Shown here: positions 1 through 9,157 of the stretch, piece by piece
Numbering within the stretch: position 1 is the first letter of the stretch
Layout of the letters: each line of letters begins with the position of its first letter
DNA from: Simiduia agarivorans SA1 = DSM 21679
GTDB taxonomy: Bacteria > Pseudomonadota > Gammaproteobacteria > Pseudomonadales > Cellvibrionaceae
Assembly: GCF_000305785.2 (NCBI RefSeq)
Contig: NC_018868.3
Coordinates: 1,598,001-1,662,000, forward strand
Length of the DNA: 64,000 nt
Direction: 5' to 3'
Made by a program: the position numbers and the translations under genes
The notes under the pieces: model-generated
Seen by the model: only the letters and a program-made list of their open reading frames with translations
What the model was told of the DNA's origin: nothing
Database searches by the model: none

Positions 1-754
1 GCGTCAGGTTCTGGCCGGCTTCCGGCGGTTGAGTATCGAGCGTGCGCAGCACCCTTCCGCGCGCATTGATCTCCACCTGCTGACTGCCCACCTGCCCGAG
101 CAGTTGGTCTTCATAGGATTTTTCGATACCGAGCTTACCGATGGTGTGGGTACCGGAATAGCGCGCATAGGCATCCTCGTCAAAGGCGGCCAGTTCACGC
201 TCATTGATCCGGCCCACATAACCAATGGAGTGCGCAAACAGTTCGCCGTAAGGATAAAAACGCACCAGCTCGGCACTGACTTCCACCCCGTCCAACCGGT
301 ATTCATTAACCGCCAGACGGGCAATTTCAGCCTCGGTCAGGCGATAGCGCAGGGGAATCGCTTCGAACGGCCGGCGCCGTTGTTTTTGCCGCTCGGCAAA
401 CGCGGACAAATCCTGCTCATCCAAGGCAACTAATTGTTTGAGGGTCTCGAGAGTGGTGTCCAGGTCTGTGGTTTGTTCGCGCACAATGCTCAGGGTATAG
501 CTCGGGCGATTGTCCGCCAGCAGTCGTCCGCTGCGGTCGTATATCAGACCCCGTGTGGGCGCCACCGGCTGCACCTGCACCCGATTGCGATCCGAGCGGG
601 TCACATAGTCTTCGTGCTCAGTAATCTGGAGCCGGTAATAACGCACAAATATGAGCGACAGACATCCCAGAATCAGTATCCCCGCCACGCCGGCCCGGCG
701 GGCGAATACACGTGCTTCGCGATGATGGTCTTTTATCTGTAGATGGTCGGACAT
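1..754 (-). CDS. mrdA: Penicillin-binding protein 2, N-terminal part (runs off the left edge)
   Basis: The first 251 codons of a class B PBP, open through the left edge of the window. The ATG is at 754, with an alternative GTG two codons upstream at 760. The short cytoplasmic N-terminus is followed by one membrane anchor (about residues 20-40, VAGILILGCLSLIFV) and then the pedestal domain beginning NRVQVQPVAPTRGLIYDRSG, which is the classic PBP2/FtsI N-terminal signature. The catalytic transpeptidase domain lies outside the window. PBP2 is the transpeptidase of the elongasome (MreB-RodA), making lateral-wall peptidoglycan in the periplasm. Its position directly downstream of rsfS-rlmH is the usual gammaproteobacterial order, normally followed by rodA and a lytic transglycosylase. 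No convincing Shine-Dalgarno is visible. Confidence 0.93.
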   Translation of the reverse strand, partial: MSDHLQIKDHHREARVFARRAGVAGILILGCLSLIFVRYYRLQITEHEDYVTRSDRNRVQVQPVAPTRGLIYDRSGRLLADNRPSYTLSIVREQTTDLDTTLETLKQLVALDEQDLSAFAERQKQRRRPFEAIPLRYRLTEAEIARLAVNEYRLDGVEVSAELVRFYPYGELFAHSIGYVGRINERELAAFDEDAYARYSGTHTIGKLGIEKSYEDQLLGQVGSQQVEINARGRVLRTLDTQPPEAGQNLT

Positions 755-863
755 TCGCACTTGTTATGGCTTTTCAGGAGCGCAGGCACACCCAGGACCT
801 GCGAGCGCAACGTTATCACACTCTCACAAGAGAATGAGACACGCGCACAGCCAAAAGATTCAA

Positions 864-1331
864 TTATTTGTGATAGGGGTGATTGGCCAGAATGGTCCAG
901 GCGCGATAAACCTGCTCGGCCAACAACACCCGGACCAACGGATGCGGCAATGTCAGACGGGACAGAGACCAATGCACTTGCGCGCGGGCCCGGCAGGCAT
1001 CGCTCAGCCCATCGGGGCCACCCACCAGCAGTGACACATTGTCGCCATCCATTTGCCACTGGGCGAGCTGGCCCGACAACTGCTCGGTGCTCCAGTCCTT
1101 GCCCTTGACCTCAAGTGCGATGACTTTGTCGTTGGCGCCAATCGCCTGCAGGATCGCATCGGATTCTTTGGCAATGGCTGCGGCGGTGGAGCTGCTTTTA
1201 GTGCGGGTACCAAGCGGGATTTCAACCAGTTCCAGACTGATTTCCCGCGGTAAACGTTTGACGTACTCCTGCCAGCCCTGCTCTACCCAGGCGGGCATTT
1301 TGGTGCCCACGGCGATGAGCCGGATGCGCAT
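864..1331 (-). CDS. rlmH: 23S rRNA pseudouridine-1915 N3-methyltransferase RlmH
   Basis: 155 residues, the usual length of the family. It starts [13 protein letters not shown] and has the SPOUT-type SAM-binding features: the LLVGGPDG loop at about residues 101-108 and the C-terminal [18 protein letters not shown] segment, with YHK near the end. RlmH is a homodimeric trefoil-knot methyltransferase that modifies pseudouridine 1915 in helix 69 of 23S rRNA on assembled 70S ribosomes. The ATG overlaps the rsfS TGA by one base (TGATG), so the two are translationally coupled. An in-frame upstream extension exists but is only readthrough into the rsfS region; the MRIRL start matches the family. Confidence 0.97.
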   Translation of the reverse strand: MRIRLIAVGTKMPAWVEQGWQEYVKRLPREISLELVEIPLGTRTKSSSTAAAIAKESDAILQAIGANDKVIALEVKGKDWSTEQLSGQLAQWQMDGDNVSLLVGGPDGLSDACRARAQVHWSLSRLTLPHPLVRVLLAEQVYRAWTILANHPYHK

Positions 1332-1666
1332 CAGCTGCGCTCGCCGGGCTTCATGGACCAGAGTTTTTCGAGATCGTATAACTCGCGGGTGGCGGGCATC
1401 ATCACGTGCACAATGGTATCGCCAAAATCCACCAATACCCATTCGGGCGCATCCAGACCTTCCACACCCAGCGGCCGGATGTCGTGCTTCTTGGCCTCTT
1501 CCACCACATTTTCAGCCAGTGATTTCACATGCCGCGTGGAGGTACCCGAGGCGATGATCATGGTATCCATCACGTCCGACAGGGAGGACACATCCAGTGT
1601 CACCAGGTCCTTGGCTTTCACATCTTCCAAAGCCTGGATCACGATTGCGTTTAATTCTGTACTCAT
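1331..1666 (-). CDS. rsfS: Ribosomal silencing factor RsfS
   Basis: 111 residues from the ATG of MSTELN; the longer open frame upstream has no family support. Conserved family features are visible: [38 protein letters not shown] in the N-terminal half and [21 protein letters not shown] in the C-terminal half. RsfS binds uL14 on the 50S subunit and blocks joining to 30S, lowering translation in stationary phase or starvation. It sits between proA and rlmH, and its stop overlaps the rlmH start. In many gammaproteobacteria nadD lies just upstream; here proA is the upstream neighbour and nadD is absent from the window. Confidence 0.96.
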   Translation of the reverse strand: MSTELNAIVIQALEDVKAKDLVTLDVSSLSDVMDTMIIASGTSTRHVKSLAENVVEEAKKHDIRPLGVEGLDAPEWVLVDFGDTIVHVMMPATRELYDLEKLWSMKPGERS

Positions 1667-1762
1667 TGACTCGCTCTTTAACAGGGTGCCCATTGCACCA
1701 ATATTTCTACTATAGCGGCTGGTGCGGGGTATGGCCTGACGGTGTCGGGCCATACCGGGGAC

Positions 1763-3016
1763 CTAGCGGCGTATCTGGCCGGTGCCGAAAACAATCCACT
1801 TTTGTGAGGTCAGGCCCTCGAGGCCCACCGGTCCGCGCGCGTGTAACTTGTCCGTGGAGATGCCGATCTCGGCGCCGAGACCGTATTCAAATCCGTCCGC
1901 AAAGCGGCTGGACGCATTTACCATCACCGAACTTGAATCCACCTGGCGCAGGAACTGGTGCGCACGCGAATAATCCTCGGTGACAATGACATCGGTGTGG
2001 CGCGAAGAATAGGTTTCTATGTGGTCGATGGCTGCCGCCATATCGTCGACCACCCGAATGGACAACACCGGCGCCAGATACTCCGTACCCCAATCCTCTT
2101 CGGTCGCAGGCAGCGCATCAATCACCGCCCGGGTTTTTTCGCAGCCACGCAATTCGACGCCCTTGGCGCTATAGGCCTCGGCCAGGCGCGGTAAAATTTC
2201 AAATGCCACGCCCTGATTGACCAACAGGGTCTCCATGGCATTGCACACACCGTAGCGATGGGTTTTGGCGTTCACCGCAATCGCAAAGGCCTTGTCCATG
2301 TCGGCGCTGTCATCGATGTACACATGGCAGATGCCGTCCAGGTGTTTGAGCACCGGGACCCGGGCATCCCGGCTGATGCGCTCAATCAGGCTCTTGCCGC
2401 CGCGCGGCACAATCACATCCACGTATTCCGACAGGGTGATCAACTCCGCCACCGCGGCCCGGTCGGTGGTTTCCACCACTTGTACACAACCGGCCGGTAA
2501 ACCGGCCTGCGCCAACCCCGCGGCAATGCACGCGGCGATGGCGGTATTGGAATGGATCGCCTCGCTGCCGCCGCGCAATATGGTGGCGTTGCCGGACTTG
2601 AGACACAAGCTGGCGGCATCAATGGTCACATTGGGGCGCGATTCGTAAATAATCCCGATCACCCCCAAAGGCACGCGCATCTTGCCCAGCTGAATGCCGG
2701 ACGGCCGGAAACTCATATCGGTTATTTCTCCCACCGGGTCCGGCAGAGCCGACACCTGGCGCAAGCCTTCTATCATCCCATCGATGCGCGCGGCCGTCAG
2801 GGCCAGCCGGTCCAACATCGCCTCATCGAGGCCTTTGGCGCGGCCCGCTGCCAGATCTTTGGCATTGGCCTCGGCCAGCGCAGCGCGCGCCGATTCCAGT
2901 GCAGTGGCAATGGCGTCGAGGGCTGCGTTTTTCTGTGCGCTATCGGCGCTGGCCAATACCCGACCAGCCGCACGGGCTTGACGCCCGAGGGATTGCATAT
3001 AGGCAGAAATATCCAT
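1763..3016 (-). CDS. proA: Gamma-glutamyl phosphate reductase
   Basis: 417 residues, the standard ProA length. It catalyses NADPH-dependent reduction of L-glutamyl 5-phosphate to glutamate-5-semialdehyde, the second step of proline synthesis, in the cytoplasm. Aldehyde-dehydrogenase-fold motifs are clear: [35 protein letters not shown] (cofactor region), [12 protein letters not shown], the catalytic cysteine in [13 protein letters not shown], and [29 protein letters not shown] at the C-terminus. The ATG is preceded by a GGGAG Shine-Dalgarno. The partner proB is not in the window. Confidence 0.97.
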   Translation of the reverse strand: MDISAYMQSLGRQARAAGRVLASADSAQKNAALDAIATALESARAALAEANAKDLAAGRAKGLDEAMLDRLALTAARIDGMIEGLRQVSALPDPVGEITDMSFRPSGIQLGKMRVPLGVIGIIYESRPNVTIDAASLCLKSGNATILRGGSEAIHSNTAIAACIAAGLAQAGLPAGCVQVVETTDRAAVAELITLSEYVDVIVPRGGKSLIERISRDARVPVLKHLDGICHVYIDDSADMDKAFAIAVNAKTHRYGVCNAMETLLVNQGVAFEILPRLAEAYSAKGVELRGCEKTRAVIDALPATEEDWGTEYLAPVLSIRVVDDMAAAIDHIETYSSRHTDVIVTEDYSRAHQFLRQVDSSSVMVNASSRFADGFEYGLGAEIGISTDKLHARGPVGLEGLTSQKWIVFGTGQIRR

Positions 3017-3082
3017 GAATCTCCCGTTTGATGAAAAAATGGCCGCGCATTATACCGGCAAATGGACGCCGGCGCGATGAAA

Positions 3083-3664
3083 CTACTGGTGAGTCAACCG
3101 GTCCAGGGTCTCGGCCAGCCATTGCAGACGGGCATTGGGTGTCAGCGCCATGGCGTCCTGGCGCTCGGGTTCGGATAAGGGCAACAACTGCAATAACTGC
3201 CAACCCAATTCGGCTTCCGTGGCGACATCAGCCAATGCAAGGCTTTGTACGGAGGGGTGCTGGACGAGTTGATTCAATACCACCCGCAACCCATCCCAAC
3301 TGTGTTCTGCCAACGGCTGGTCGCCGGCTGTGGCTGACGCCAGCGTCTGGCACTCGGCGGTCATCAGTCCGTCGGGTTCCAGTGCCGGCTCGTGCAGACG
3401 GGTAATGGCGCGCCCCTGGATTGTGATACCCAGCAGGCCATCGGGCAACTGATCCCAATCCACGATGCTGACTTCAACCGCCAGCGGCCAGACAGAGGCC
3501 CCGGGTCCCACTTCTTTGCCGTCCCGGATCGTTGCCACCACAAAACCATCGCCCGCGCGCAGCTGGCGCCGCACCATATCCAGATAGCGACGCTCGAAAA
3601 TCCTGAGCGGCAGACACACGCCGGGCAAAGGCGCCGTGGACAGCGGAAAAACGGGTCGGCGCAT
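3083..3664 (-). CDS. LON peptidase substrate-binding domain protein
   Basis: 193 residues with the LON N-terminal domain alone. The start VFPLSTAPLPGVCLPLRIFERRYLDMV matches the substrate-binding N-domain of Lon and the YcgL-unrelated single-domain homologues, and there is no AAA+ or protease domain. Further conserved segments are FVVATIRDG and LLGITIQGRAITRL. Free-standing LON-domain proteins are common in proteobacteria and have no settled function; peptide or unfolded-protein binding is a guess from the domain. The ATG overlaps the TGA of the upstream RND transporter by one base, so the two are very likely cotranscribed and coupled. proA follows 66 bases downstream on the same strand. Confidence 0.85.
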   Translation of the reverse strand: MRRPVFPLSTAPLPGVCLPLRIFERRYLDMVRRQLRAGDGFVVATIRDGKEVGPGASVWPLAVEVSIVDWDQLPDGLLGITIQGRAITRLHEPALEPDGLMTAECQTLASATAGDQPLAEHSWDGLRVVLNQLVQHPSVQSLALADVATEAELGWQLLQLLPLSEPERQDAMALTPNARLQWLAETLDRLTHQ

Positions 3665-6225
3665 CAGGCCGACTCGGGCCCGAAGGGGCGCAACAACAGA
3701 ATCAGCCGGGGCAACAAAGTCAGTGCGGCGACAATGGCCGCCACCATGGCGAGGGCGGTCAGCAAACCGAAATACACCGAGGGAATAAAGTTCGACAGCG
3801 CCAGAATGGAAAAGCCCAGTGTGATGATCACCGAGGTAAAGAACATGGCCTTGCCGATTGAGGCATGTGCCCGGTGCATGGCGGCGACATAGCGCCGGTC
3901 CAACTCGAATTCGCGCCTGAACCGATGGATATAATGAATGGTGTCATCCACACCGATCCCCACCACAATCGCGGCAATGGTGATGGTCATCATATCCAGC
4001 GGAATACCCACTAGGCCCATGGTGCCGAGCACCACAGCTGCCGCCAGAATATTGGGCAGAATACCCACCAGCGCCAGTGTCAGGCTGCGGAACAGCAGAC
4101 TCATCATCAACGCAATGCCAAGGAACACAGCCCCCAAGGTCACTATCTGGGAGCGGAACAGGCTTTGAAGCATGTTGTTGTACAACACCAGCACGCCACT
4201 GAATTTAATCTGTGAGGGCTCTACCCCTAAGTCGTGACCGGTGGCGTAGGCGCGGATCTGCTCGATCAGCTCAGCCCGACGCAGATTCGGGTCGGTCTCT
4301 TTGACCCGCAGGGTGATGCGCGCCTGGTTGTGCTCCGCCGACAAATAAGGCCGGATCAATAACCGATAAGTGTCTTCCGGCAGCGACTGGCGCAACACGG
4401 CCAACTCAAAATCGTTCAGCGGCCCACGGTTGAGATCGCGCGCGACCTTGTGGGCGGTCGCCAGCGATTGCACTTTGCCCACTTCCGGCAAACTTTCCAG
4501 ATAATCGTGTATGACCTCGATTTGCGCCAGCCCCAGACTGGTAAACCAGTAGCTTTCGCGCGGCGGATTGGCCGGGTGCTGCTCAGAAAATGGGTCCACC
4601 TCGGCAAAGGGATCGGCCTCTACCACCGGCTCCGGGGCGTCGAACGGGTCCGGCGTATCGAATGCATCGACCTCGTTGAAAGGGTCTTCCACCGCCGGGT
4701 TGCGCTCGATCTTGTCGGGAATGCCATCGAGAATGATATCGAGTGTTGCGGTGCCACCCAGGTATTCATCGATAACCGACATGCCCTGATAAATTTCCGT
4801 ACTCGAACGGAAGTAGTCGATAAACCGGTTTTCCACTTTCAGCTGACTGATCCCCAGGCCGCTGAGCGCGCCAATGCCAATGGACAGAATCAGCACGGAA
4901 CCGCCGAAGCGTTCGGTCAGTTTGGAAAAGCGGGTGGTGATAGCGGCGGAGTAATCGCGATTGGTGGCCGGACGCAACGCCGCCGGTTCCGACAACATCA
5001 ACCCGGCGGGCAAGAGCACAAAGGCCAAGGCTACGGCGACAACCAAGCCCAGCACCATCATCCAGCCGAAATCCATTACCGGTTTGATATCGCTCACCAC
5101 CAACGAGGCGAACGCGACCATGGTGGTGAGCGCGGTGAATAGCACCGGCTTGAACATGAACCGGACCGTTTCCCAGACCAGCATTGCCTGCGTCGAGTCC
5201 CGCTGTTCGTAGGCGAGTTCACGGTAGCGCACCACCAGGTGGATGGTGATGGCCAGGCCAATGATCAACAATAGCGCCACGAAATTGGACGAGATCACGG
5301 TCAGGCGCCAGTCCAGCCAACTGAGCATACCCAGCATGAGCAACACCGAGCCGCCGGCGACCAGTAGCGGCCAGAGTACAAATTGCCAACGCCGGAAAAT
5401 CACACTCATCAACAGAATGATGAACACCAGAATGGCGGAGCCGAATACCAACAGATCGCTTTTGATAAACGCGATCATATCGGTGGTGATCATGGTGACA
5501 CCGCCCAGGAACAAATCGGCCCGGTCGCGGTAGTCGGCTACAATCGCACGCACTTCGGCAACCCGTTGCGCCGAACGCGCGGCTTCCTGGGTGCGATAGG
5601 CCAGAAACGCGTCAGACACCTGCGCCAGGCGCGCACGTTCTTCCAGGCTCAAACTGGCTTCACGCGCTCGCAAGCTATCGCGCTCCTGCACCAGCGCGAT
5701 ATAGTGTGTGTCGACCGCCAGATTCAACAGCAGCGCGGTAGTCTGCTGGTCGGGGCCCAACAACATGTCCCGGTAAATCGGGCTTGCAAGAAATTCGCGC
5801 CGGGCGGCATCGCGATCAACGCCTTCCGACAACAGGGTCTTCGGGTCTTTCAGCCCATCGATGTCCACCAATGGGGAATAGAGTAACGGCACATCGAGAA
5901 TGCTGTTTACGGACGCAACGCCATCTACGTCGGCCAGACGCGCGCGCAACTCGGACAACATGTCGAGCACGGAATCAGAAAACAACTCGGCATGCGGTTT
6001 GAAGGTAACCACCAGAAAATCGCCGGAATCATAGCGCTTGCTCACCTCGCGGAAATAATCCACGGCGGCATCGTTTTCCAGCGTCAGGGAATCGGCCGAA
6101 GCGTCCAACTTGAAGCGCGGCAAGCCTGCGGCCGCCACTAACATCAGTACAAATACCAGCATCAATGCCAGTCGTGGTCGCTGAATGACCACGGCGCGGT
6201 AGGCGCCGGTAAAAAGTTCCATCAT
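3664..6225 (-). CDS. RND superfamily exporter (MMPL-type)
   Basis: 853 residues from the tandem ATG of MMELF, chosen over a longer frame that begins 12 codons upstream. The architecture is two repeats, each with one membrane helix, a large periplasmic loop and then five clustered helices. The first cluster contains LLVFGSAILVFIILLMSVIF and LLLIIGLAITIHLVVRYREL; the second contains ILPNILAAAVVLGTMGL and AIVVGIGVDDTIHYIHRFRREF. The GxGVDDTIHY motif carries the paired acidic residues used for proton coupling in MMPL/HAE3-like RND proteins. The periplasmic loop holds an unusual acidic stretch rich in DPF repeats (about residues 525-560). The substrate is unknown; the family exports lipids or hopanoids in some bacteria. 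Coupled to the LON-domain gene downstream. Confidence 0.88.
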   Translation of the reverse strand: MMELFTGAYRAVVIQRPRLALMLVFVLMLVAAAGLPRFKLDASADSLTLENDAAVDYFREVSKRYDSGDFLVVTFKPHAELFSDSVLDMLSELRARLADVDGVASVNSILDVPLLYSPLVDIDGLKDPKTLLSEGVDRDAARREFLASPIYRDMLLGPDQQTTALLLNLAVDTHYIALVQERDSLRAREASLSLEERARLAQVSDAFLAYRTQEAARSAQRVAEVRAIVADYRDRADLFLGGVTMITTDMIAFIKSDLLVFGSAILVFIILLMSVIFRRWQFVLWPLLVAGGSVLLMLGMLSWLDWRLTVISSNFVALLLIIGLAITIHLVVRYRELAYEQRDSTQAMLVWETVRFMFKPVLFTALTTMVAFASLVVSDIKPVMDFGWMMVLGLVVAVALAFVLLPAGLMLSEPAALRPATNRDYSAAITTRFSKLTERFGGSVLILSIGIGALSGLGISQLKVENRFIDYFRSSTEIYQGMSVIDEYLGGTATLDIILDGIPDKIERNPAVEDPFNEVDAFDTPDPFDAPEPVVEADPFAEVDPFSEQHPANPPRESYWFTSLGLAQIEVIHDYLESLPEVGKVQSLATAHKVARDLNRGPLNDFELAVLRQSLPEDTYRLLIRPYLSAEHNQARITLRVKETDPNLRRAELIEQIRAYATGHDLGVEPSQIKFSGVLVLYNNMLQSLFRSQIVTLGAVFLGIALMMSLLFRSLTLALVGILPNILAAAVVLGTMGLVGIPLDMMTITIAAIVVGIGVDDTIHYIHRFRREFELDRRYVAAMHRAHASIGKAMFFTSVIITLGFSILALSNFIPSVYFGLLTALAMVAAIVAALTLLPRLILLLRPFGPESA

Positions 6226-6444
6226 AGGTTTGTTTGGATCACAATGGCCGTTGCGGCGCAATTATGGGGGTGAGCGTTTGAAATTTAAACTGCCGTTTAA
6301 CAGAATTTTCAGGCCACAGACCGAAAAAAACGGTATAAAGCCCTGATTGTACACCAGTGCGACCGCAAGCCATTGGCAAAGCCAACGTTGTTTTCGTTTA
6401 TACTCAGGCCCCACCCGGGCTCTGAACCCCAACTGAGTTGATGC

Positions 6445-7278
6445 ATGTATAAAATCCATGTTCAAGGCGACCAACAGCCACCGCACTGGATCAGTGACAA
6501 AAATCTGGTGCTTGGCAGTGCGCCCGATTGCGGTCTGCAATTGCCTGGCGCAGAGCCCCATCACGCGCGCCTGATCGCCCAGAACAACCGGTTGATACTG
6601 AAAGATAACCGCAGTCAGGGCGGCAGCTTTGTGAACGGCCAGCGGGCGACGGAGCGCGAGGTGTTTCCGGGTGACCTGGTCCGCTTGGGCGAAACCAGCT
6701 TCAGGATCATGGGCCCCAGCGATTCGCTGGAACCAAGTACCACCAAGCGCGCCCACATCGACAGTCGCTGGAGTCTGGTGAGCGATTCCAGCTGGCTCGC
6801 CGGTCAGGAATTCGTGATTGCGCCCGGGGTATCGGCCATTGGCCGTGCGACCCAATGTGAAATTGTCATTCCGGGCACCCACCTTTCGCGTCAGCATGCC
6901 GAGTTTGAACTCAGCAACGGCCAACTGCGCATCCGTGATCTCGGTTCTTCAAATGGTACTTTCGTCAACGAAGAACGCCTGACGGCCAATCAACCACTGC
7001 GCCTGGTCCCGGGCGACCGGCTTCGGTTTGATGTTTACACTTTTCAGGTGGTGGGTCCCGGCATGACCACGGGCTCCACCCGTTTGCGTGACACTCTGAG
7101 CGAGAGTGGCAACCGGGAGAAAAAACCGCTGGCCGACAGCAAAATGTGGAAAACCAAACCCACGTCACCGGGCAACCGGATTGAACCGGCACCGAAGAAT
7201 TACAGCTGGCTCAAGGCGGGCCTGATTCTGGTGATTCTGGTGGTGGCCGCCGGCTTGTACATCCGCTCCATTCTTTGA
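6445..7278 (+). CDS. Membrane-anchored protein with two FHA domains
   Basis: 277 residues. The N-terminal FHA domain (about 20-95) has LVLGSAPDCGLQLPG and GSFVNGQ; the second (about 125-205) has SAIGRATQCEIVIPGTHLSRQHAEFEL and DLGSSNGTFVNEERL, the canonical phosphothreonine-binding signature (G-R, S-x-x-H, N-G). A linker of about 45 residues leads to a single C-terminal membrane helix (WLKAGLILVILVVAAGLYI), so the FHA domains face the cytoplasm. FHA proteins read phosphothreonine marks, and a PP2C phosphatase lies 1.9 kb downstream on the other strand. No Ser/Thr kinase or type VI secretion genes are visible, so the pathway is unknown. Confidence 0.9.
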   Translation: MYKIHVQGDQQPPHWISDKNLVLGSAPDCGLQLPGAEPHHARLIAQNNRLILKDNRSQGGSFVNGQRATEREVFPGDLVRLGETSFRIMGPSDSLEPSTTKRAHIDSRWSLVSDSSWLAGQEFVIAPGVSAIGRATQCEIVIPGTHLSRQHAEFELSNGQLRIRDLGSSNGTFVNEERLTANQPLRLVPGDRLRFDVYTFQVVGPGMTTGSTRLRDTLSESGNREKKPLADSKMWKTKPTSPGNRIEPAPKNYSWLKAGLILVILVVAAGLYIRSIL

Positions 7279-7295
7279 CTGACAAGAGTGCCGCC

Positions 7296-8261
7296 ATGCC
7301 ACTGACCCACGGCGTCATGCTCGATGGCGATAGCCTGGGCAATGACCTGAACCTGAAGGATTTGCGTGCCACCGTGCCACATTGGGACTGGCACCCAAAC
7401 ACCCAGCCCGCGCAAACTGCCGAGCGCATTCGTCAGGCAGACATCATTATCACCAATAAAGTCGTGCTCGATCGCGCACTGCTGGCGCAAGCACCGACGC
7501 TGAAACTAATCTGCGTGGCCGCCACCGGCACCAACAATGTGGATCTGGCGGCGGCAGCCGAGCGCGGCATTTGCGTTTCCAATGTGGTGAATTACGGCCC
7601 CGCATCGGTCGCGCAGCACACGCTGATGCTCATGCTCAATCTGGCCACGCGCGCGTTCGACTACCAGCGGGCAGCGACCGACGGGCGCTGGAGTCGAAGC
7701 CCGTTTTTCTGTCTGTTGGATTACCCCATCGTGGAATTGGCCGGTAAAACTCTGGGCATCGTGGGCTATGGCACACTGGGGAAGAAAGTCGGGGCACTGG
7801 CCCAGGCCCTGGGCATGCAGGTGCTGGTCAGTGCGCGACCGGGACAACCGCCCACCGACGGACGCGTGGCGTTTGACGAATTGCTGGCGCAAGCAGACGT
7901 TCTCAGCCTGCACTGTCCGCTCACGCCAGACACGCAACACCTGATCAACCGGGACACCCTGGCGAAAATGAAACCGGGCGCGCTGCTGATCAACTGCGCG
8001 CGCGGCCCGCTGCTCGATGAAACGGCCGTGGCGGATGCACTGCGTTCCGGACAACTGGGCGGTGCCGGCCTCGATGTTCTCAGTCAGGAACCCCCCAGCC
8101 CAGACCACCCATTACTGCAACCAGGCATCCCCAATCTGATCGTCACCCCCCACACGGCCTGGGCCAGCCGGGAAGCCCGTCAGAACCTGGTCAACATCCT
8201 GACCGGCAATATCCTCGCATTCAGCCGTGGGCAACCACGCAATCGCGTAACCCCCACCTAA
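7296..8261 (+). CDS. D-2-hydroxyacid dehydrogenase (NAD-dependent; hydroxypyruvate/glycerate type)
   Basis: 321 residues from the ATG at 7296, preceded by AAGAG at good spacing; a TTG seven codons upstream overlaps the FHA stop and is less likely. The Rossmann nucleotide loop GIVGYGTLGKKVGALAQALGM lies at about residues 144-164. The catalytic triad of the family is present: Arg in NCARGPLLDE, Glu in LDVLSQEPP and His in VTPHTAW. Closest in overall features to glycerate dehydrogenase/hydroxypyruvate reductase (HprA-like), but substrate cannot be fixed from sequence. It follows the FHA gene by 17 bases, so it is probably cotranscribed, without an evident functional link. Confidence 0.9.
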   Translation: MPLTHGVMLDGDSLGNDLNLKDLRATVPHWDWHPNTQPAQTAERIRQADIIITNKVVLDRALLAQAPTLKLICVAATGTNNVDLAAAAERGICVSNVVNYGPASVAQHTLMLMLNLATRAFDYQRAATDGRWSRSPFFCLLDYPIVELAGKTLGIVGYGTLGKKVGALAQALGMQVLVSARPGQPPTDGRVAFDELLAQADVLSLHCPLTPDTQHLINRDTLAKMKPGALLINCARGPLLDETAVADALRSGQLGGAGLDVLSQEPPSPDHPLLQPGIPNLIVTPHTAWASREARQNLVNILTGNILAFSRGQPRNRVTPT

Positions 8262-8409
8262 AACGGCAGTACCAAACCAGGCAGCAAAACTTACGACTTT
8301 AGTGCAGTTTATTGCGGCTGACCTATGCCAGCGAATCGCGATGTCATTATCATCGCCGCGCCCCGCTGGGGCCTCCCGATCGGGATTCATCATTTGACAA
8401 GGACGCAAA

Positions 8410-9075
8410 ATGTTCAAAGCACTTTCAGGGATTGCCGCCACATTTATTCTCGCCACCCAGGTAGCGGCCGGCCCCATCGATATTATTGAATCCATCCACT
8501 CGGAGGCGCCGGAAGAAGGTGCCGTAAAAGTGGCTGTGAGTGTGACCAATAACACCAGCGCTTATCTGTCGGCGTTTATGATTGGCACCAACTCTCCGGT
8601 CATGACTGAAGACCTGATTTCTCAGGGTTTTGACCGCGAGACAGAAACCGTGGGCGCCACTTATCCGCTCAAATGGGAAGGCGACATCTACTCAAAGGAA
8701 AAGTGGCAGGAAGGCCAGTCATTCTGGGCCGCGCCCACCGACAGTGACGAAGGCGCCGTAATTATCAACACACTCGACTATGCCTGGGACAGTATCTTCA
8801 GCGGGTTCAGTCACGTATTTGTGTATTACAACGACATCGAATTCTGGGGCGGACACGATGCTATTGGCAGCGGCGAGACTAAAACCGGCTTCTTTTTTGA
8901 GGCGGGACAAATGGCGTCCCCCTTCCTGGCTGTGTTTTCCGACGGCAGTTCGTACGTGGGTGAAACATTGCATGACGCACCGGTAACCGTCCCCGAGCCC
9001 GCCAGTGCCGCTTTATTGTTGGCAGGGCTGCTGGGCTTGCTGGCAATGCGCAGACGGTCTGTTTCCCGCCATTAA
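8410..9075 (+). CDS. PEP-CTERM sorting domain protein, exported
   Basis: 221 residues. An N-terminal signal peptide (MFKALSGIAATFILATQVAAG) and a C-terminal PEP-CTERM sorting signal are both clear: VPEP, a hydrophobic helix AALLLAGLLGLLA and a basic tail MRRRSVSRH. Proteins of this type are cleaved and exported by exosortase (EpsH/XrtA) and usually associated with exopolysaccharide. The mature domain has no cysteines and many aromatic and acidic residues (VFVYYNDIEFWGGHDAIG); I do not recognise a family. No exosortase or polysaccharide cluster is in the window, so it is an orphan target gene. It stands alone with 148 bases upstream that I could not resolve into a promoter. Confidence 0.85.
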   Translation: MFKALSGIAATFILATQVAAGPIDIIESIHSEAPEEGAVKVAVSVTNNTSAYLSAFMIGTNSPVMTEDLISQGFDRETETVGATYPLKWEGDIYSKEKWQEGQSFWAAPTDSDEGAVIINTLDYAWDSIFSGFSHVFVYYNDIEFWGGHDAIGSGETKTGFFFEAGQMASPFLAVFSDGSSYVGETLHDAPVTVPEPASAALLLAGLLGLLAMRRRSVSRH

Positions 9076-9084
9076 TCCAACACC

Positions 9085-9119
9085 CATAAAACAAACCCGG
9101 TAAGGCGCGCCTTACCGGG
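9085..9119 (-). terminator. Intrinsic terminator of the PP2C phosphatase transcript
   Basis: A near-perfect GC stem (CCCGGTAAGGCG / CGCCTTACCGGG, 9096-9119). On the minus strand it is followed by a T-rich tract (TTTGTTTTAT, 9085-9095). In the plus direction there is no T tract, so it mainly ends the minus-strand transcript, although the hairpin may also protect the 3' end of the PEP-CTERM mRNA. Confidence 0.8.
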
Positions 9120-9157
9120 CGACTCAATCTCCTACGCAGATTCAGGCTGCGCCAGCG

